A program made the translations under genes and the position numbers. A stretch of 64,000 nt of DNA from Bradyrhizobium sp. BR 10289 (GTDB lineage: Bacteria > Pseudomonadota > Alphaproteobacteria > Rhizobiales > Xanthobacteraceae): contig NZ_JACOFR010000007.1 of NCBI RefSeq assembly GCF_019455385.1, positions 62,001 to 126,000 on the forward strand. Direction: 5' to 3'. Shown here one piece after another: positions 1 through 9,470 of this stretch (within the stretch, counting starts at the first letter, position 1; each line of letters starts with the position of its first letter). The notes beneath the pieces are model-generated. The model was not told where the DNA came from, made no database searches, and was given only the letters and a program-made list of their open reading frames with translations.

Positions 1-180
1 CCGAAAGCTCAGGGCGCGACAGCCCAAAGCACGGCTCAAGCCACGACCGGCGCAACCGCTGCCGCGCCTGCCCCCGCGGGGCCGAAAGCCGCCGGCGCAG
101 CTAAGCCCGGTCAGAAGGGCGCCGCTGACCCTGTCGGCGACATCTGCCTACTCCCTGAGATTGCGGGGTTTGCCCATTAG
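1..180 (+). CDS. Partial 3' end of an unidentified Ala/Pro-rich protein
   Basis: Frame 1 is open from the window edge to a TAG at 178-180, giving 59 codons of low-complexity Ala/Pro/Gly/Gln/Lys sequence that ends in LLPEIAGFAH. Such tails occur on many secreted or envelope proteins of these bacteria, but no domain is visible and the family cannot be named. The last 33 bases overlap the 3' end of hpnN on the other strand, so the two genes would be convergent. It may also be a chance open frame in GC-rich DNA. Confidence 0.35.
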   Translation, partial: PKAQGATAQSTAQATTGATAAAPAPAGPKAAGAAKPGQKGAADPVGDICLLPEIAGFAH

Positions 181-2736
181 GGCCGGCTGAAACAGCAGCA
201 CTGCGGCAAGCGTCGTCACCAGCGAGAGCGCGAGCAGCTTGCCCATGCTGGAGGTTCCGGGATGGCTCGACAGCCACAGGCTGCCGAACGCGGTCGCCGT
301 CGTCAGCGCGCTGAAAAAGATCGCGCGCGTCAGGCTGGTCTGAAGCAGGTTTGTTCTGCCCGAGCGCCACGCCACGACATAATAGATCTTGAAGGCGACG
401 CCCACGCCGAGCAGCAGCGGGAACGCGACGATGTTGGCGAAGTTGAGCGGCAGGCCGATCAACACGCAGATCTCAAGCGTCACCGCGCCGGCTACCAGCA
501 GCGGCACCAGCGTCATCAGCACGTCCACGAACCGGCGCAGCGTGATCCACAGCAAAAGACCGATCACCAGAAGCGCATAGATGCCGGCGTGAATGAAGGC
601 CTTTACCACGGTGTCGCCGGATTTCAGGATCGAGACCGGCCCGCCGATCGCGGTCGGCTCGGCATTAAGCACGGCGGCCGCGAATTTGCGCAGCGTGTCG
701 TTGTCGTTGGGATCGCCCTTGGGCAGCGCCTCGACGCGAATGATGCCGTCCTTGCTCTTCCAGGCGTTGACCAGATCAGGCGGCAGTGAGGTCAGCGTGA
801 CGGGACCCGCCTGCATCGCGTTCCTGAGCTGGTCGAACACGATCTTCATCGGCGTGACGAACACGTCCTGGGCCTTGTTACGGGTGACCTCGTCGCCATT
901 GGCGAGCTTTTCGAGCGCATCGGCCAGCCGGCGCGCAGCGGTCGCGCCCGGCCCCTTGGCATCGCCTGCGGTCCGCCGCAGGTTTTCGACCGAGGATTTC
1001 AGCGCCTCGACATTCTCCTGGTCGGTCGGGGCGGCATCGATCTGGTCGGGATTGAGCGCGGGATTCAGCACCTTGGCGCCCTGCGCGAGCAGCTTCAGCT
1101 TCGGCTGCTGGTCTTCCGGCACGAAGCTGTCGAGTGACATCACCCGCAGCACCTCGGGCACCTTCTCCAGCTTCGCCTCGACCTGCTTGGCTTGCTGCTC
1201 CGACGTCGTCATCACGTTGATGGCATTGGCGCCAGTGTTCGGATCCTTGCGCAGATCGAGGAAGGTCGCGATCGATTCGGCGTTGGGATTGCGCAAATTC
1301 ATCGGGTTGAAGTCGAACTTCAGGAAGTAGAGCAGCGGCAGGCCGGCGACCGCCAGCAGCAGCGTGCCGCCCACGACCAGCACGCGGTGCGTCTCGAGAA
1401 AGTGATCGAGCGGCGCCAGGAAGGCGTAGCCGACCGGCTCCTTCTCGCCGGGCGGGTTCAGGAGCTTGAGCAGCGCCGGCAGAACGGTAATCGAGGAGAG
1501 GAACGCCACCAGCATGCCGACGCCGGCGATCTGGCCGAGCTCGGAGATGCCCTTGTAATCGGTCGGTAGGAAACAGAGGAAGCCGGCTGCGGTCGCCATG
1601 GCCGCCAGCGACAGCGGCACCGCGGAGCGCTTCGCGGCAAGCACCAGCGCACCGGTGAGATCGTCGTGCTTGTAGCGCTCCGAGCGATAGCGGACGCTGT
1701 ACTGGATACCGAAATCGACGCCGAGGCCGACGAACAGCACCGCGAAGGCGATCGAGAGCAGATTGAACGAGCCGACCATCATCAGGCCGGCAGCGGTCGT
1801 CAGCGCAAGGCCGACGAAGAGATTGACGAACACCGCGAAAATGATCTTCGAGGAGTGCAGCGCCAGCCACAGGATGAGCAGCACGACGAGGATGGTGCCG
1901 ACGCCGTTGACCACGGCGCCTTCCTGCACGGTGGCATATTCCTCGTTGGCGATCGGGACCGGGCCGGTCAGCCGCACCCGGGCCTGGTACTTGGTCGGGA
2001 AATCGAGATCGGCAGCGGCCTTGCGGATCGCGTCGGTGGCTCCCTTGCCGGGCTCCAGTGCGTTGTAATCGAGGATCGGCTTGAACTCGATGAAGGTACG
2101 CTTGTCCGAATCCTCAAGCGGCTTGTCGCTGACGAGTTCGCGCCAGGAGAAGCTGGCATTGCCCTTGTTGAGCACGGTCTCGACCGTCTGCGCGATCATG
2201 TTGAAGGGACGCTCGGTATTGTCGAGCTTGACCTGGCCGCGCTTGACGCCGGCAAGGCCCGTCTCCAGCGCCCCGGTCAAGCCGCGGATCGAGGGATCGC
2301 CCGCCATGATCTCGATCAGGGGCGCGGCGGATTCGAACTGGCTTGTGATCTTGCCGACCTCCTCGGTGGGCAGGAACAGCAGGCCGTTCTTCTCGAAGAA
2401 CTCGCCGGTGCCGAGCTGCTGCATCGACTGGAAGTTGGTCTTGTCGTCCTTCAGCTTGGCGTAGAGCGCGTCTGCTGCCGCCGTCGCCATCTCCGGCGTC
2501 CTGGCCTCGACGACTGCGAGAATCGTCGCATCGCGGTCGAAGGCGCGGTCGAACTGCTGGTCGCGCTGACGCCAGTCCAGATTCTGGGCAATCAGCGAAT
2601 TGATATCGGTGTTGATGGCGAAGTGTCGCGACGCGTAATAGCCGGCGCCCACCGACAGCAGGAGCCCGACTACGACGACGAGGGAGGCAAACCGGGTGCA
2701 GGCCCTGACGATGGCAACGACGACGCTTTGCAGCAC
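148..2736 (-). CDS. hpnN: Hopanoid transporter HpnN, RND/MMPL family
   Basis: An 862-residue inner-membrane RND-type transporter. In Rhodopseudomonas palustris HpnN is known to be needed to move hopanoids to the outer membrane. One N-terminal membrane helix (about residues 14-34) is followed by a large periplasmic domain, a helix bundle containing VGLGVDFGIQYSVRYR (its Asp fits a proton-relay residue), a second periplasmic domain and a second bundle near the C-terminus, which is the usual two-fold RND repeat. The start is GTG at 2736, with only a weak purine-rich stretch upstream (AGAAAAGAA). It is divergent from ispH-hpnH, with which it shares the 2737-3198 intergenic region. Length fits HpnN. 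A second, shorter member of the superfamily lies at 29355-31718. Confidence 0.9.
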   Translation of the reverse strand: MLQSVVVAIVRACTRFASLVVVVGLLLSVGAGYYASRHFAINTDINSLIAQNLDWRQRDQQFDRAFDRDATILAVVEARTPEMATAAADALYAKLKDDKTNFQSMQQLGTGEFFEKNGLLFLPTEEVGKITSQFESAAPLIEIMAGDPSIRGLTGALETGLAGVKRGQVKLDNTERPFNMIAQTVETVLNKGNASFSWRELVSDKPLEDSDKRTFIEFKPILDYNALEPGKGATDAIRKAAADLDFPTKYQARVRLTGPVPIANEEYATVQEGAVVNGVGTILVVLLILWLALHSSKIIFAVFVNLFVGLALTTAAGLMMVGSFNLLSIAFAVLFVGLGVDFGIQYSVRYRSERYKHDDLTGALVLAAKRSAVPLSLAAMATAAGFLCFLPTDYKGISELGQIAGVGMLVAFLSSITVLPALLKLLNPPGEKEPVGYAFLAPLDHFLETHRVLVVGGTLLLAVAGLPLLYFLKFDFNPMNLRNPNAESIATFLDLRKDPNTGANAINVMTTSEQQAKQVEAKLEKVPEVLRVMSLDSFVPEDQQPKLKLLAQGAKVLNPALNPDQIDAAPTDQENVEALKSSVENLRRTAGDAKGPGATAARRLADALEKLANGDEVTRNKAQDVFVTPMKIVFDQLRNAMQAGPVTLTSLPPDLVNAWKSKDGIIRVEALPKGDPNDNDTLRKFAAAVLNAEPTAIGGPVSILKSGDTVVKAFIHAGIYALLVIGLLLWITLRRFVDVLMTLVPLLVAGAVTLEICVLIGLPLNFANIVAFPLLLGVGVAFKIYYVVAWRSGRTNLLQTSLTRAIFFSALTTATAFGSLWLSSHPGTSSMGKLLALSLVTTLAAVLLFQPALMGKPRNLRE

Positions 2737-3198
2737 TTCTTTTCTTTCTGCGGTTAACAGCTTGCCGGAAACGCCCGCTGTTTATCGGAGTTCCCAGGCG
2801 AAACCTATTGCTGTTTGAGTGGTTCGCGCCGGAACAAGGTTCGAGGTAAACGGCGGGAGACCGTAGTAAAAACATGCGGGGCGGTCGGTATAGCCCGCGA
2901 GATGAGGCGGGAAAGTGACGAAGGGGTGGGCACAAATGTCGCCATTTTGCCCACCGCGCTCGCTATACTATCATACCGTAAAATCGGGTCGGTTCGGAAC
3001 TATAGGTTCGTGTGACCTTTCCTTTTTGCCGATTTTTTGACACAAAGTACTGTGCCTCCATGCGCCAGGCCCAGTTGGGGTGGGCGGTTACCGCGTGTGC
3101 GCGGCCAATGGTGCGGTTATTGCAGCGCATTGGCCAGTATCGGGGTGCCGCTAGGGACTTAAGAAGCGGATTGGTGCAACTTGCGTGACGGGCGTCCT
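2737..3198. promoter_or_regulatory. Divergent promoter region, hpnN / ispH-hpnH
   Basis: This gene-free stretch separates divergent hpnN and ispH and must hold both promoters. It is more AT-rich than its surroundings around 2935-3060. A TTGACA hexamer lies at 3037-3042 on the plus strand, but no convincing -10 follows at 17 bases. A TATACT lies at 2964-2969 without a clear -35. No start site can be assigned with confidence, and I see no operator palindrome. Confidence 0.4.
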
Positions 3199-4125
3199 AT
3201 GGAAGTTTTTCTAGCGCAGCCGCGCGGCTTCTGCGCTGGCGTGGTGCGCGCGATCGAGATCGTGGAGCGGGCGCTGGAGAAGTACGGCCCGCCCGTCTAT
3301 GTGCGCCATGAGATCGTGCACAACAAATACGTGGTGGAGAGCCTGAAGGCCAAGGGGGCGATCTTCGTCGAGGAGCTATCCGAGGTTCCGCCGAAGGCCG
3401 TCACCGTTTTCAGCGCCCATGGCGTCGCCCGCACCGTCGAGGAGGAGGCCGCCGCCCGCGATCTTCCGGTGCTCAATGCCACCTGCCCGCTGGTCACGAA
3501 AGTTCACAATCAGGGGAAGCGCTACGTCAGCAAGGGCCGCACCTTGATCCTGATCGGCCATGCCGGCCACCCCGAAGTCGAGGGCACGATGGGCCAGGTT
3601 CCCGGCCCCGTGCTGCTGGTCCAGAGCGTGGAGGAAGCCAATTCCCTGACGCTGCCAGCGGATACGCCAGTGGCCTACATCACCCAGACCACCCTGTCGG
3701 TCGACGACACCAGGGACATCATTTTGGCCCTTCAGGCCCGCTTTACAGATATTCAAGGCCCGGATATCCGGGATATCTGCTATGCGACACAGAACCGCCA
3801 ATCTGCGGTAAGGGACTTGAGCAAGCTGGTCGACGTGATCTTGGTGGTGGGCGCTGCCAACAGCTCGAACTCGAACCGGCTCCGCGAAATCGGCACTGAG
3901 GCCGGCGTCGCGAGTTATTTGATTGCGGACGGCAGCGAGCTCAATCCGGAGTGGTTGAAAGATGCCAGGACCGTCGGCGTCACGGCCGGCGCTTCGGCGC
4001 CCGAGGTACTCGTGGATGACGTGATCGAAGCGATGCGGCGGATCGGACCAGTCAAGGTCCAGGTGTTGCCGGGCCGCGAGGAAAACATCGAATTCAGGCT
4101 TCCGGCCGAACTGGCCGCAAGCTGA
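3199..4125 (+). CDS. ispH: 4-hydroxy-3-methylbut-2-enyl diphosphate reductase IspH
   Basis: Last enzyme of the MEP isoprenoid pathway. It reductively dehydrates HMBPP to IPP and DMAPP using an iron-sulfur cluster in the cytoplasm. The three conserved cluster cysteines are visible in [10 protein letters not shown] near the N-terminus, [11 protein letters not shown] near residue 97 and ICYATQNRQ near residue 194. The frame is open from a TTG at 3181, but the family normally begins at [14 protein letters not shown], so ATG 3199 is preferred (308 aa). Only 36 bases separate it from hpnH, so the pair looks cotranscribed, and its product feeds squalene and hopanoid synthesis. Confidence 0.95.
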   Translation: MEVFLAQPRGFCAGVVRAIEIVERALEKYGPPVYVRHEIVHNKYVVESLKAKGAIFVEELSEVPPKAVTVFSAHGVARTVEEEAAARDLPVLNATCPLVTKVHNQGKRYVSKGRTLILIGHAGHPEVEGTMGQVPGPVLLVQSVEEANSLTLPADTPVAYITQTTLSVDDTRDIILALQARFTDIQGPDIRDICYATQNRQSAVRDLSKLVDVILVVGAANSSNSNRLREIGTEAGVASYLIADGSELNPEWLKDARTVGVTAGASAPEVLVDDVIEAMRRIGPVKVQVLPGREENIEFRLPAELAAS

Positions 4126-4161
4126 CCCACCGAATTGAAAAGCCCAGAAAGAAACGTTGTA

Positions 4162-5322
4162 ATGGCCATCCCCTTCTTCAAGGAAATGCGTATCGGCGGC
4201 TATTTGCTCAAGCAGAAACTGCTTGGCCGCAAACGCTATCCGCTCGTGCTGATGCTGGAGCCGCTGTTTCGCTGCAACCTCGCCTGCGTCGGCTGCGGCA
4301 AGATCGACTATCCCGACGCGATCCTCAACCGCCGCATGACCGCCCAGGAGTGCTGGGACGCGGCCGACGAGTGCGGCGCGCCGATGGTGGCGATTCCCGG
4401 CGGCGAGCCGCTGATCCACAAGGAGATCGGCGAGATCGTGCGCGGCCTCGTTGCGCGCAAGAAGTTCGTCTCGCTCTGCACCAATGCGCTGCTGCTCGAG
4501 AAGAAGCTCGATCTGTTCGAGCCCTCGCCCTACCTGTTCTTCTCAGTGCATCTCGACGGTCTGCGTGATCACCATGACAAGGCCGTGTCGCAGAAGGGCG
4601 TGTTCGACCGCGCAGTCTCCGCAATCAAGGCGGCCAAGGCGCGCGGCTTCACCGTCAACGTCAACGCCACCATCTTCGACGGCCACCCGGCCGAGGAGAT
4701 CGCGAAGTTCCTGGACCTCACCGTCGAGCTCGGTGTCGGCGTCTCGATGTCGCCCGGCTACGCCTATGAGCGCGCGCCGGACCAGGAGCACTTCCTCAAC
4801 CGCACCAAGACCAAGAAACTCTTCCGCGACGTCTTTGCGATGGGCAAGGGCAAGAAGTGGAATTTCATGCATTCCGGCCTGTTCCTCGACTTCCTCGCCG
4901 GCAACCAGGAATATGAGTGCACGCCCTGGGGCATGCCCGCGCGCAACATCTTCGGCTGGCAGAAGCCCTGCTATCTGCTCGGCGAAGGCTACGCAAAAAC
5001 CTTCAAGGAGCTGATGGAGACCACGGACTGGGATTCCTACGGCACCGGCAAGTACGAGAAATGCGCCGACTGCATGGCCCATTGCGGCTACGAGCCGACG
5101 GCTGCGACCGCAGCGCTCAACAACCCGTTGAAGGCGATGTGGGTGTCGCTACGCGGCATCAAGACCTCGGGCCCGATGGCGCCGGAGATCGACATGAGCA
5201 AGCAGCGCCCGGCGCAGTACATCTTCTCGGAGCAGGTCCAGAAGAAGCTCTCGGAAATCCGCAAGGACGAGGCTGCGGCTGCCGCGGAGAAGGCGGCGCG
5301 GAAGGCTTCGACCGCGGCGTAA
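4162..5322 (+). CDS. hpnH: Adenosyl-hopene transferase HpnH, radical SAM
   Basis: Radical SAM enzyme that adds a 5'-deoxyadenosyl group to diploptene, giving adenosylhopane, the first step of C35 hopanoid side-chain synthesis. The cluster-binding CxxxCxxC is seen as FRCNLACVGCGKIDYP about 40 residues in, followed by the PGGEPLIH glycine-rich SAM motif. A C-terminal cysteine group (KCADCMAHCGYEP) resembles a SPASM-like region. ATG 4162 starts MAIPFFKEMRIGGYLLKQK, the usual HpnH N-terminus; an in-frame TTG at 4135 is less likely. Length is 386 aa. The Ala/Lys/Glu-rich tail is variable in the family. Its partner HpnG is at 22161-22910, about 17 kb away and on the other strand. Confidence 0.95.
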   Translation: MAIPFFKEMRIGGYLLKQKLLGRKRYPLVLMLEPLFRCNLACVGCGKIDYPDAILNRRMTAQECWDAADECGAPMVAIPGGEPLIHKEIGEIVRGLVARKKFVSLCTNALLLEKKLDLFEPSPYLFFSVHLDGLRDHHDKAVSQKGVFDRAVSAIKAAKARGFTVNVNATIFDGHPAEEIAKFLDLTVELGVGVSMSPGYAYERAPDQEHFLNRTKTKKLFRDVFAMGKGKKWNFMHSGLFLDFLAGNQEYECTPWGMPARNIFGWQKPCYLLGEGYAKTFKELMETTDWDSYGTGKYEKCADCMAHCGYEPTAATAALNNPLKAMWVSLRGIKTSGPMAPEIDMSKQRPAQYIFSEQVQKKLSEIRKDEAAAAAEKAARKASTAA

Positions 5323-5345
5323 AGACGCAATCAACTCCAATGACG

Positions 5346-5383
5346 AAGGCCCGGCCGCGATCGCGACCGGGCCTTTTCTTTTG
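5346..5383 (+). terminator. Rho-independent terminator after hpnH
   Basis: A GC-rich hairpin of the form GGCCCGG...CCGGGCC is followed by TTTTCTTTT, starting 24 bases after the hpnH stop. Its right half and T-tract (5363-5383) are identical over 21 bases to the terminator at 22122-22142. Confidence 0.85.
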
Positions 5384-5420
5384 AGCAAGTGTCGGCGGCT
5401 ATCAAGGCGCGCGGCCCCAG

Positions 5421-5500
5421 CGTCATTGCGAGCCCAGCGAAGCAATCCAGACCGCCTCTTCGGAAAGATTCTGGATTGCTTCGCTGCGCTCGCAATGACG
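5421..5500. repeat. 80-bp palindromic intergenic repeat
   Basis: Two 31-base arms (5421-5451 and 5470-5500) form a near-perfect inverted repeat with one mismatch around an 18-base loop. The outer end reads CGTCATTGCGAG and is mirrored by CTCGCAATGACG. From memory this is a short element scattered through Bradyrhizobium and related genomes (REP/RPE-like). The inverted repeat is read directly here; its dispersal elsewhere is recalled, not tested. Confidence 0.8.
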
Positions 5501-5595
5501 GAGTGTGCGGCAGCAGCTTCTTCTTGCGCGTTCTTCATCGCAGACATGCCTTCGCGTTCTCGCGGTTTCTTTCGCACGAGCTTTGCTGTTCGTTT

Positions 5596-6220
5596 CGCCC
5601 TCTGAAGACCAGAGGGTGCAGGGAAGGCCGGGCGCCGGCGGCACCCGCAATCCGCATGCACAGAATGCACACGGGGTGGATCACAGGCGTGCCGGTCGCC
5701 CGGCCTTCCCTGCGCGGATGGTTTTAACGTGTCCTTCGGTGCTCTCCTCGGGGAGCGCTGCACTGTTGCCCCCGTCGCGTTGCGACTGATCGATGCGCGC
5801 CCGGTCGGGCCGGCGCACCGCCGCATTGCTTGACGCCAGCCTTCGGGCGTCAGGACCACACGACTTCTCCGTCCGCGGACGGCCCGGCCTCAGCGCCCGG
5901 GGCTTATGTGCGAGCCCCAGACCATTGACCAAACCGCTGTGACCGCGCCGGTCGTCCCGCGTCGCGCATGACTCAACGGTCGCCCGCCCCTGTCATCGCC
6001 TTCCGCGCCGGCGCTACCGCGTCCACCGCACCCCGACCCGCATCTCGTGACGATCGCGAAGCGCCCCTCTGGGAGGGCCGGGATGGCGGATATATGTCAT
6101 AAATCCGAAATTCGGGAAAGCAAAATATTTTTGCGGGAAGGGGTTGACGGGTGTTTGGGTGTTTTGCCCGACGGGTCATTTGACTGGTCGCTGCCGGTCC
6201 TCTCGCCATCATTTCGGGCG
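5596..6220 (-). repeat. Degenerate dispersed repeat block, no intact gene
   Basis: About 600 bases without a credible gene. Read on the minus strand it contains short frames such as KSCGPDARRLAS and EGHVKTIRAGKAGRP, which match my memory of spurious small hypothetical proteins annotated repeatedly from a dispersed Bradyrhizobium repeat. An AT-rich stretch (6100-6135) and a GGGCAAAACAC motif (minus strand, near 6160-6170) lie at one end. I infer a remnant of a multicopy intergenic element. No transposase motif is visible. Confidence 0.5.
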
Positions 6221-6335
6221 CGCAGCACGAACTGGATCCATCGCACGCACTCGGTCGCGGTAATCTGGTGAACGCCGCTAATTCCTCGACCGAACGGCAT
6301 TGCTGAAGGAGCCTCGATCACGATATTCGGTTGCA

Positions 6336-6860
6336 ATGGAAAGAACGTTCATTCTGACGGCCGAATTGGATACCGACGGCTTCGCGTGGCTCGACGGACT
6401 GCGCCGCGAACATTTCCCCCCGGAGCGCAACCTGCTCCCCGCCCATCTGACGCTATTTCACCGGCTCTCTTCGGCGCAAACGGAGCGTCTAGATGATGCC
6501 GCCATGCCGGCCGCTGCGATATTCATTCTCTACGAGCGCATTCGCCTGCTCGGCTCCGGAGTTGCTGTCGAGATAACAGCCCCCGCGCTGGCACAATTGC
6601 GAACTGCGGTGCGGCATGTGATGGGGGGCGATTTTTCCAAACAGGATCGCCAAAGCTGGCGGCCGCACGTGACCGTTCAGAACAAGGTGACGGCCGCAGC
6701 AGCGCGCCAGCTTCACGACCGGCTATCGGCAGGTTTCAAGCCGCGCACCGGCGGCGTCTCCGGGTTGCTCGTCTGGGAGTACCTGGGTGGCCCTTGGAGA
6801 CTGGTGCGCCGGCTTTCGTTTCACCAGCCGGCCTCCGACGCGGTCGCTGAAAAAAAATGA
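6336..6860 (+). CDS. 2'-5' RNA ligase family protein (2H phosphoesterase)
   Basis: A 174-residue cytoplasmic protein of the two-histidine phosphoesterase superfamily, whose members open or join 2'-5' or cyclic phosphodiester bonds in RNA or small nucleotides. Both signature motifs are present: HLTLFHRL about 36 residues in and HVTVQNKV about 108 in. ATG 6336 (MERTFILTAELD) is preferred to the in-frame TTG at 6300 because the family begins just before the first strand. Residues downstream (LSAGFKPRTGGVSGLLVWEY) fit the C-terminal beta hairpin. The physiological substrate is unknown. It stands alone between the repeat block and the DUF427 gene. Confidence 0.8.
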   Translation: MERTFILTAELDTDGFAWLDGLRREHFPPERNLLPAHLTLFHRLSSAQTERLDDAAMPAAAIFILYERIRLLGSGVAVEITAPALAQLRTAVRHVMGGDFSKQDRQSWRPHVTVQNKVTAAAARQLHDRLSAGFKPRTGGVSGLLVWEYLGGPWRLVRRLSFHQPASDAVAEKK

Positions 6861-6928
6861 CGGCAACCTAATCCAAAGCTTCGGTCGATTCGTAACGCTC
6901 AGGTTGCGACAGCGATGGAGCCCGACCC

Positions 6929-7390
6929 ATGGAGTCAGTTTGGGACTATCCTCGACCCCCTCGACTTGAGCCCGTCTTCCGGCGCCTTGAGGTCATTTTC
7001 GCTGGCAAAACCGTTGCCATGACCCTCAACGGATATCGGGTTTTGGAGACCAGCCACCCGCCCGTCTACTATTTCCCTCCGAGCGATGTCGACACGGCAA
7101 TTCTGAAAAGCTCCGGCGGACCATCCTGGTGTGAGTTCAAGGGGCTAGCCGTGTACTGGTCGGTCGAAGCAGACGGCAGGATCGCCGATCGAGCCGCCTG
7201 GAGTTATCCCAACCCGACCGAAGACTATTCCGCCATCGCCAATTTCTACGCGTTCTACGCTTCGAAGATGGATAGGTGCTACGTGGGCGACGAGCTCGTA
7301 ACACCGCAGCCGGGCGGCTTCTACGGAGGATGGATCACATCGGATCTCGTCGGCCCTTTCAAGGGTGTGCCGGGCAGCAAGGATTGGTGA
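6929..7390 (+). CDS. DUF427 domain-containing protein
   Basis: A 153-residue protein of the DUF427 family, small soluble proteins of unknown biochemical role. Recognisable elements are RVLETSHPPVYYFPPSDVD, the central WCEFKGLAVYWSV, and the AWSYPNPTEDYSAIANFYAFY segment near residues 90-110. ATG 6929 is the first methionine in a frame of typical family length. It follows the 2H phosphoesterase by 68 bases on the same strand and could be cotranscribed, but no functional link is known. Confidence 0.85.
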   Translation: MESVWDYPRPPRLEPVFRRLEVIFAGKTVAMTLNGYRVLETSHPPVYYFPPSDVDTAILKSSGGPSWCEFKGLAVYWSVEADGRIADRAAWSYPNPTEDYSAIANFYAFYASKMDRCYVGDELVTPQPGGFYGGWITSDLVGPFKGVPGSKDW

Positions 7391-7547
7391 GCGCGAGAGA
7401 CGTGCAGCGGCTGTTTCGCGCCAGCCTTCGGTCCATTGCGATCGCATGTGTGAAGACTACGCAGGGCGGGCTTGCGCGTCGAAGCGGCCCGGAACTTTGC
7501 CGACGTGGCCTCGTTCCCGTGAGCGGGCGCGAATATAGGCAGAAGCT

Positions 7548-7886
7548 ATGAAATGGATGCTGGTAGTTCTGGTCGGCGGCGTCTCCCCCGTCAACACCGA
7601 TCTCGTATTCGACAAATTCAGCGATTGTCTCGCGGCCGAGGAGCAGATGCGTCAGCACTATTCTGATGCGTTCGACGCCTGGGACCGCATGGCTGCGGCA
7701 AGGATCGATCGCCGAAGGGACTACAAGAAAGCGCGAGACGTTGAAGCGAAGCGGCTGTTGAGCAATGTTGGGACCTGTGTGCCGCATGGGGGCGATCAGC
7801 CGCCGATCACAGCGCCCCAACAACAGCCTCCTGCTGCATCCTCTCAGCAGCCTGCCCCTGCGCCGTCGCCAACGCCGCGAACCTAG
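7548..7886 (+). CDS. Small hypothetical protein with Pro/Gln-rich tail
   Basis: A 112-residue frame beginning MKWMLVVLVGGVSPVNTDLV. The N-terminus is hydrophobic but short for a signal peptide. Residues 25-80 are charged and probably helical, with the two cysteines CLAAEE and TCVPHG. The last 30 residues are Pro/Gln/Ala-rich (PQQQPPAASSQQPAPAPSP). No family is recognised. It lies 157 bases after the DUF427 gene on the same strand, with no clear promoter between them. Confidence 0.5.
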   Translation: MKWMLVVLVGGVSPVNTDLVFDKFSDCLAAEEQMRQHYSDAFDAWDRMAAARIDRRRDYKKARDVEAKRLLSNVGTCVPHGGDQPPITAPQQQPPAASSQQPAPAPSPTPRT

Positions 7887-7969
7887 CCGCGACGTTGGCC
7901 ATCGGCAATGCTACGCTCAACCCGTCGACGGGAATGCCAGGGCTTCGCATCAGACGGGCGAGCCTCACG

Positions 7970-9319
7970 TCAGAAGTGGACCTCGGTGCGCATGCCGAGC
8001 ACGACGGCATTGTCAGTCTTCACGCCCGCGCCGTTGTAGCCGCGGCCGCCGGGATTGATGACGTATTGCGCGTCGAACTTGAGGTTCATCCAGCCGGTTG
8101 CTTGCCAGCCGTACCAGACTTCGAGCGGAACTTCGTTGCCGCCGGCGTTGGGGCTGAGGGCCGCCGAGTTCACATGGGTCGTGCCGACCGCGAAGCCGAC
8201 CTCGTCCTGCGGACGCCAGCTGAACGTTCCGGTGTGCCGGAAGCCGCCGGCGATCTGGTAGTCCTGGTACGACGTCCGGTGATCGGCAACGGTCGTATTG
8301 AGGAAGGCGTACCAACCCACCGCACCGGGACCGTCGACGGTCAAGCGCTGAAGGATGGACTCGTAGACGCCGTAGCGGCCGCGTTGGTCGCCGAGATTTT
8401 GATCCGGGACGCCACCGACGCCCGGGATGGTGGAGATGATACCGGGAAGGCCACCATCGATGGTCGATGCGCTGTCATACCAGCCGCCCAATCGCCAGGT
8501 CCCGTTCAACGGTGCTTTCGGTGCCCACACCAACTCCACCGGCACCAGCACCCCGCTGGCGGGATTTGAATGAGGGACGCCCGGCAGGAAGTAGACGGTC
8601 GGATCGTCCGTCGTCAGGTAACCGGGGTTGGCGTCGTACACGCCGACCGAGATCGTGAATTCCGGCGCAAACTTGTAGTGGACGACGCCGGCCCACTGGC
8701 TCACCGGCCAGTTGTAGATGTACCCACCCTGGATGTTGCCGGGCTGGCCGCCGCAGAAGGTCAGGTTGATGAACTCGCACAAGCCGAAGAAAAAGTCGGA
8801 GCCGACAGGGAGACGGCCGCCCTTGAGCTCGAGGCGGTCATCGAAAAGCTTCTGCGAGTAGTAGAGCTGCGTCAGGCGCAGAATGTTGCCGCGGCCGAAC
8901 ACTTCGTTGGTCAGCTGCAAAGCGGGAATGCCAGCCTGATCATTCAGGTTGCGCCCGAAGCGATCCACCAGCGTGAGACCGACGGTGCCGCCCTGGATGC
9001 CGGCGAGCTTGCCCATGTCGAACTTCGCGCCGAACCACAATTGACCGGCATTCGCCGCGGTGTTCTTGCTGCCGCCCGTGACGTTGCCGACGGATTCGTT
9101 ACCCAGCGTCAGGCCGAGCTCAATGCCCCGCTCCTTCAGCTGTGTCCTGCCGAGATCGCCGAACAGGTATGGCCTCGTCCAGAAGTCATCGGTTTCGGCA
9201 TAAGGAACAGGCGCAGCCTTCCTCGCCATATCCGCCGCATGCACGCCACCCGCCATCAGCGATGACAAAGCAATCCCGACACCGCACACACGTGCAGTGC
9301 TCACCAACCTGCGCAACAT
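7970..9319 (-). CDS. OprB-family carbohydrate porin
   Basis: A 449-residue outer-membrane beta-barrel of the OprB carbohydrate-selective porin family, which passes sugars into the periplasm. It has a signal peptide (VCGVGIALSSLMAGGVHAAD), alternating aromatic strands throughout, and an aromatic C-terminal end (MRTEVHF) as expected for barrel insertion. GGGAGGA lies just upstream of the ATG at 9319 and fixes the start. It follows the sugar ABC permease gene on the same strand after a 151-base gap, so it probably completes the same uptake system. The substrate cannot be read from sequence. Confidence 0.85.
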   Translation of the reverse strand: MLRRLVSTARVCGVGIALSSLMAGGVHAADMARKAAPVPYAETDDFWTRPYLFGDLGRTQLKERGIELGLTLGNESVGNVTGGSKNTAANAGQLWFGAKFDMGKLAGIQGGTVGLTLVDRFGRNLNDQAGIPALQLTNEVFGRGNILRLTQLYYSQKLFDDRLELKGGRLPVGSDFFFGLCEFINLTFCGGQPGNIQGGYIYNWPVSQWAGVVHYKFAPEFTISVGVYDANPGYLTTDDPTVYFLPGVPHSNPASGVLVPVELVWAPKAPLNGTWRLGGWYDSASTIDGGLPGIISTIPGVGGVPDQNLGDQRGRYGVYESILQRLTVDGPGAVGWYAFLNTTVADHRTSYQDYQIAGGFRHTGTFSWRPQDEVGFAVGTTHVNSAALSPNAGGNEVPLEVWYGWQATGWMNLKFDAQYVINPGGRGYNGAGVKTDNAVVLGMRTEVHF

Positions 9320-9470
9320 TTGACTCGTCCTCCCGCCGTCTCAGGCTTCGCTTGTTTGCCTCACGTTCCCGGCCAAGCCCTCGAGCCTGGAACGTGTTCC
9401 CCTCCCCGGCCAACACCGTCGCAGCCGCGCGCCCACGAAGCTGTTTTGTGTCGACCGGAGCCTGGATTCG

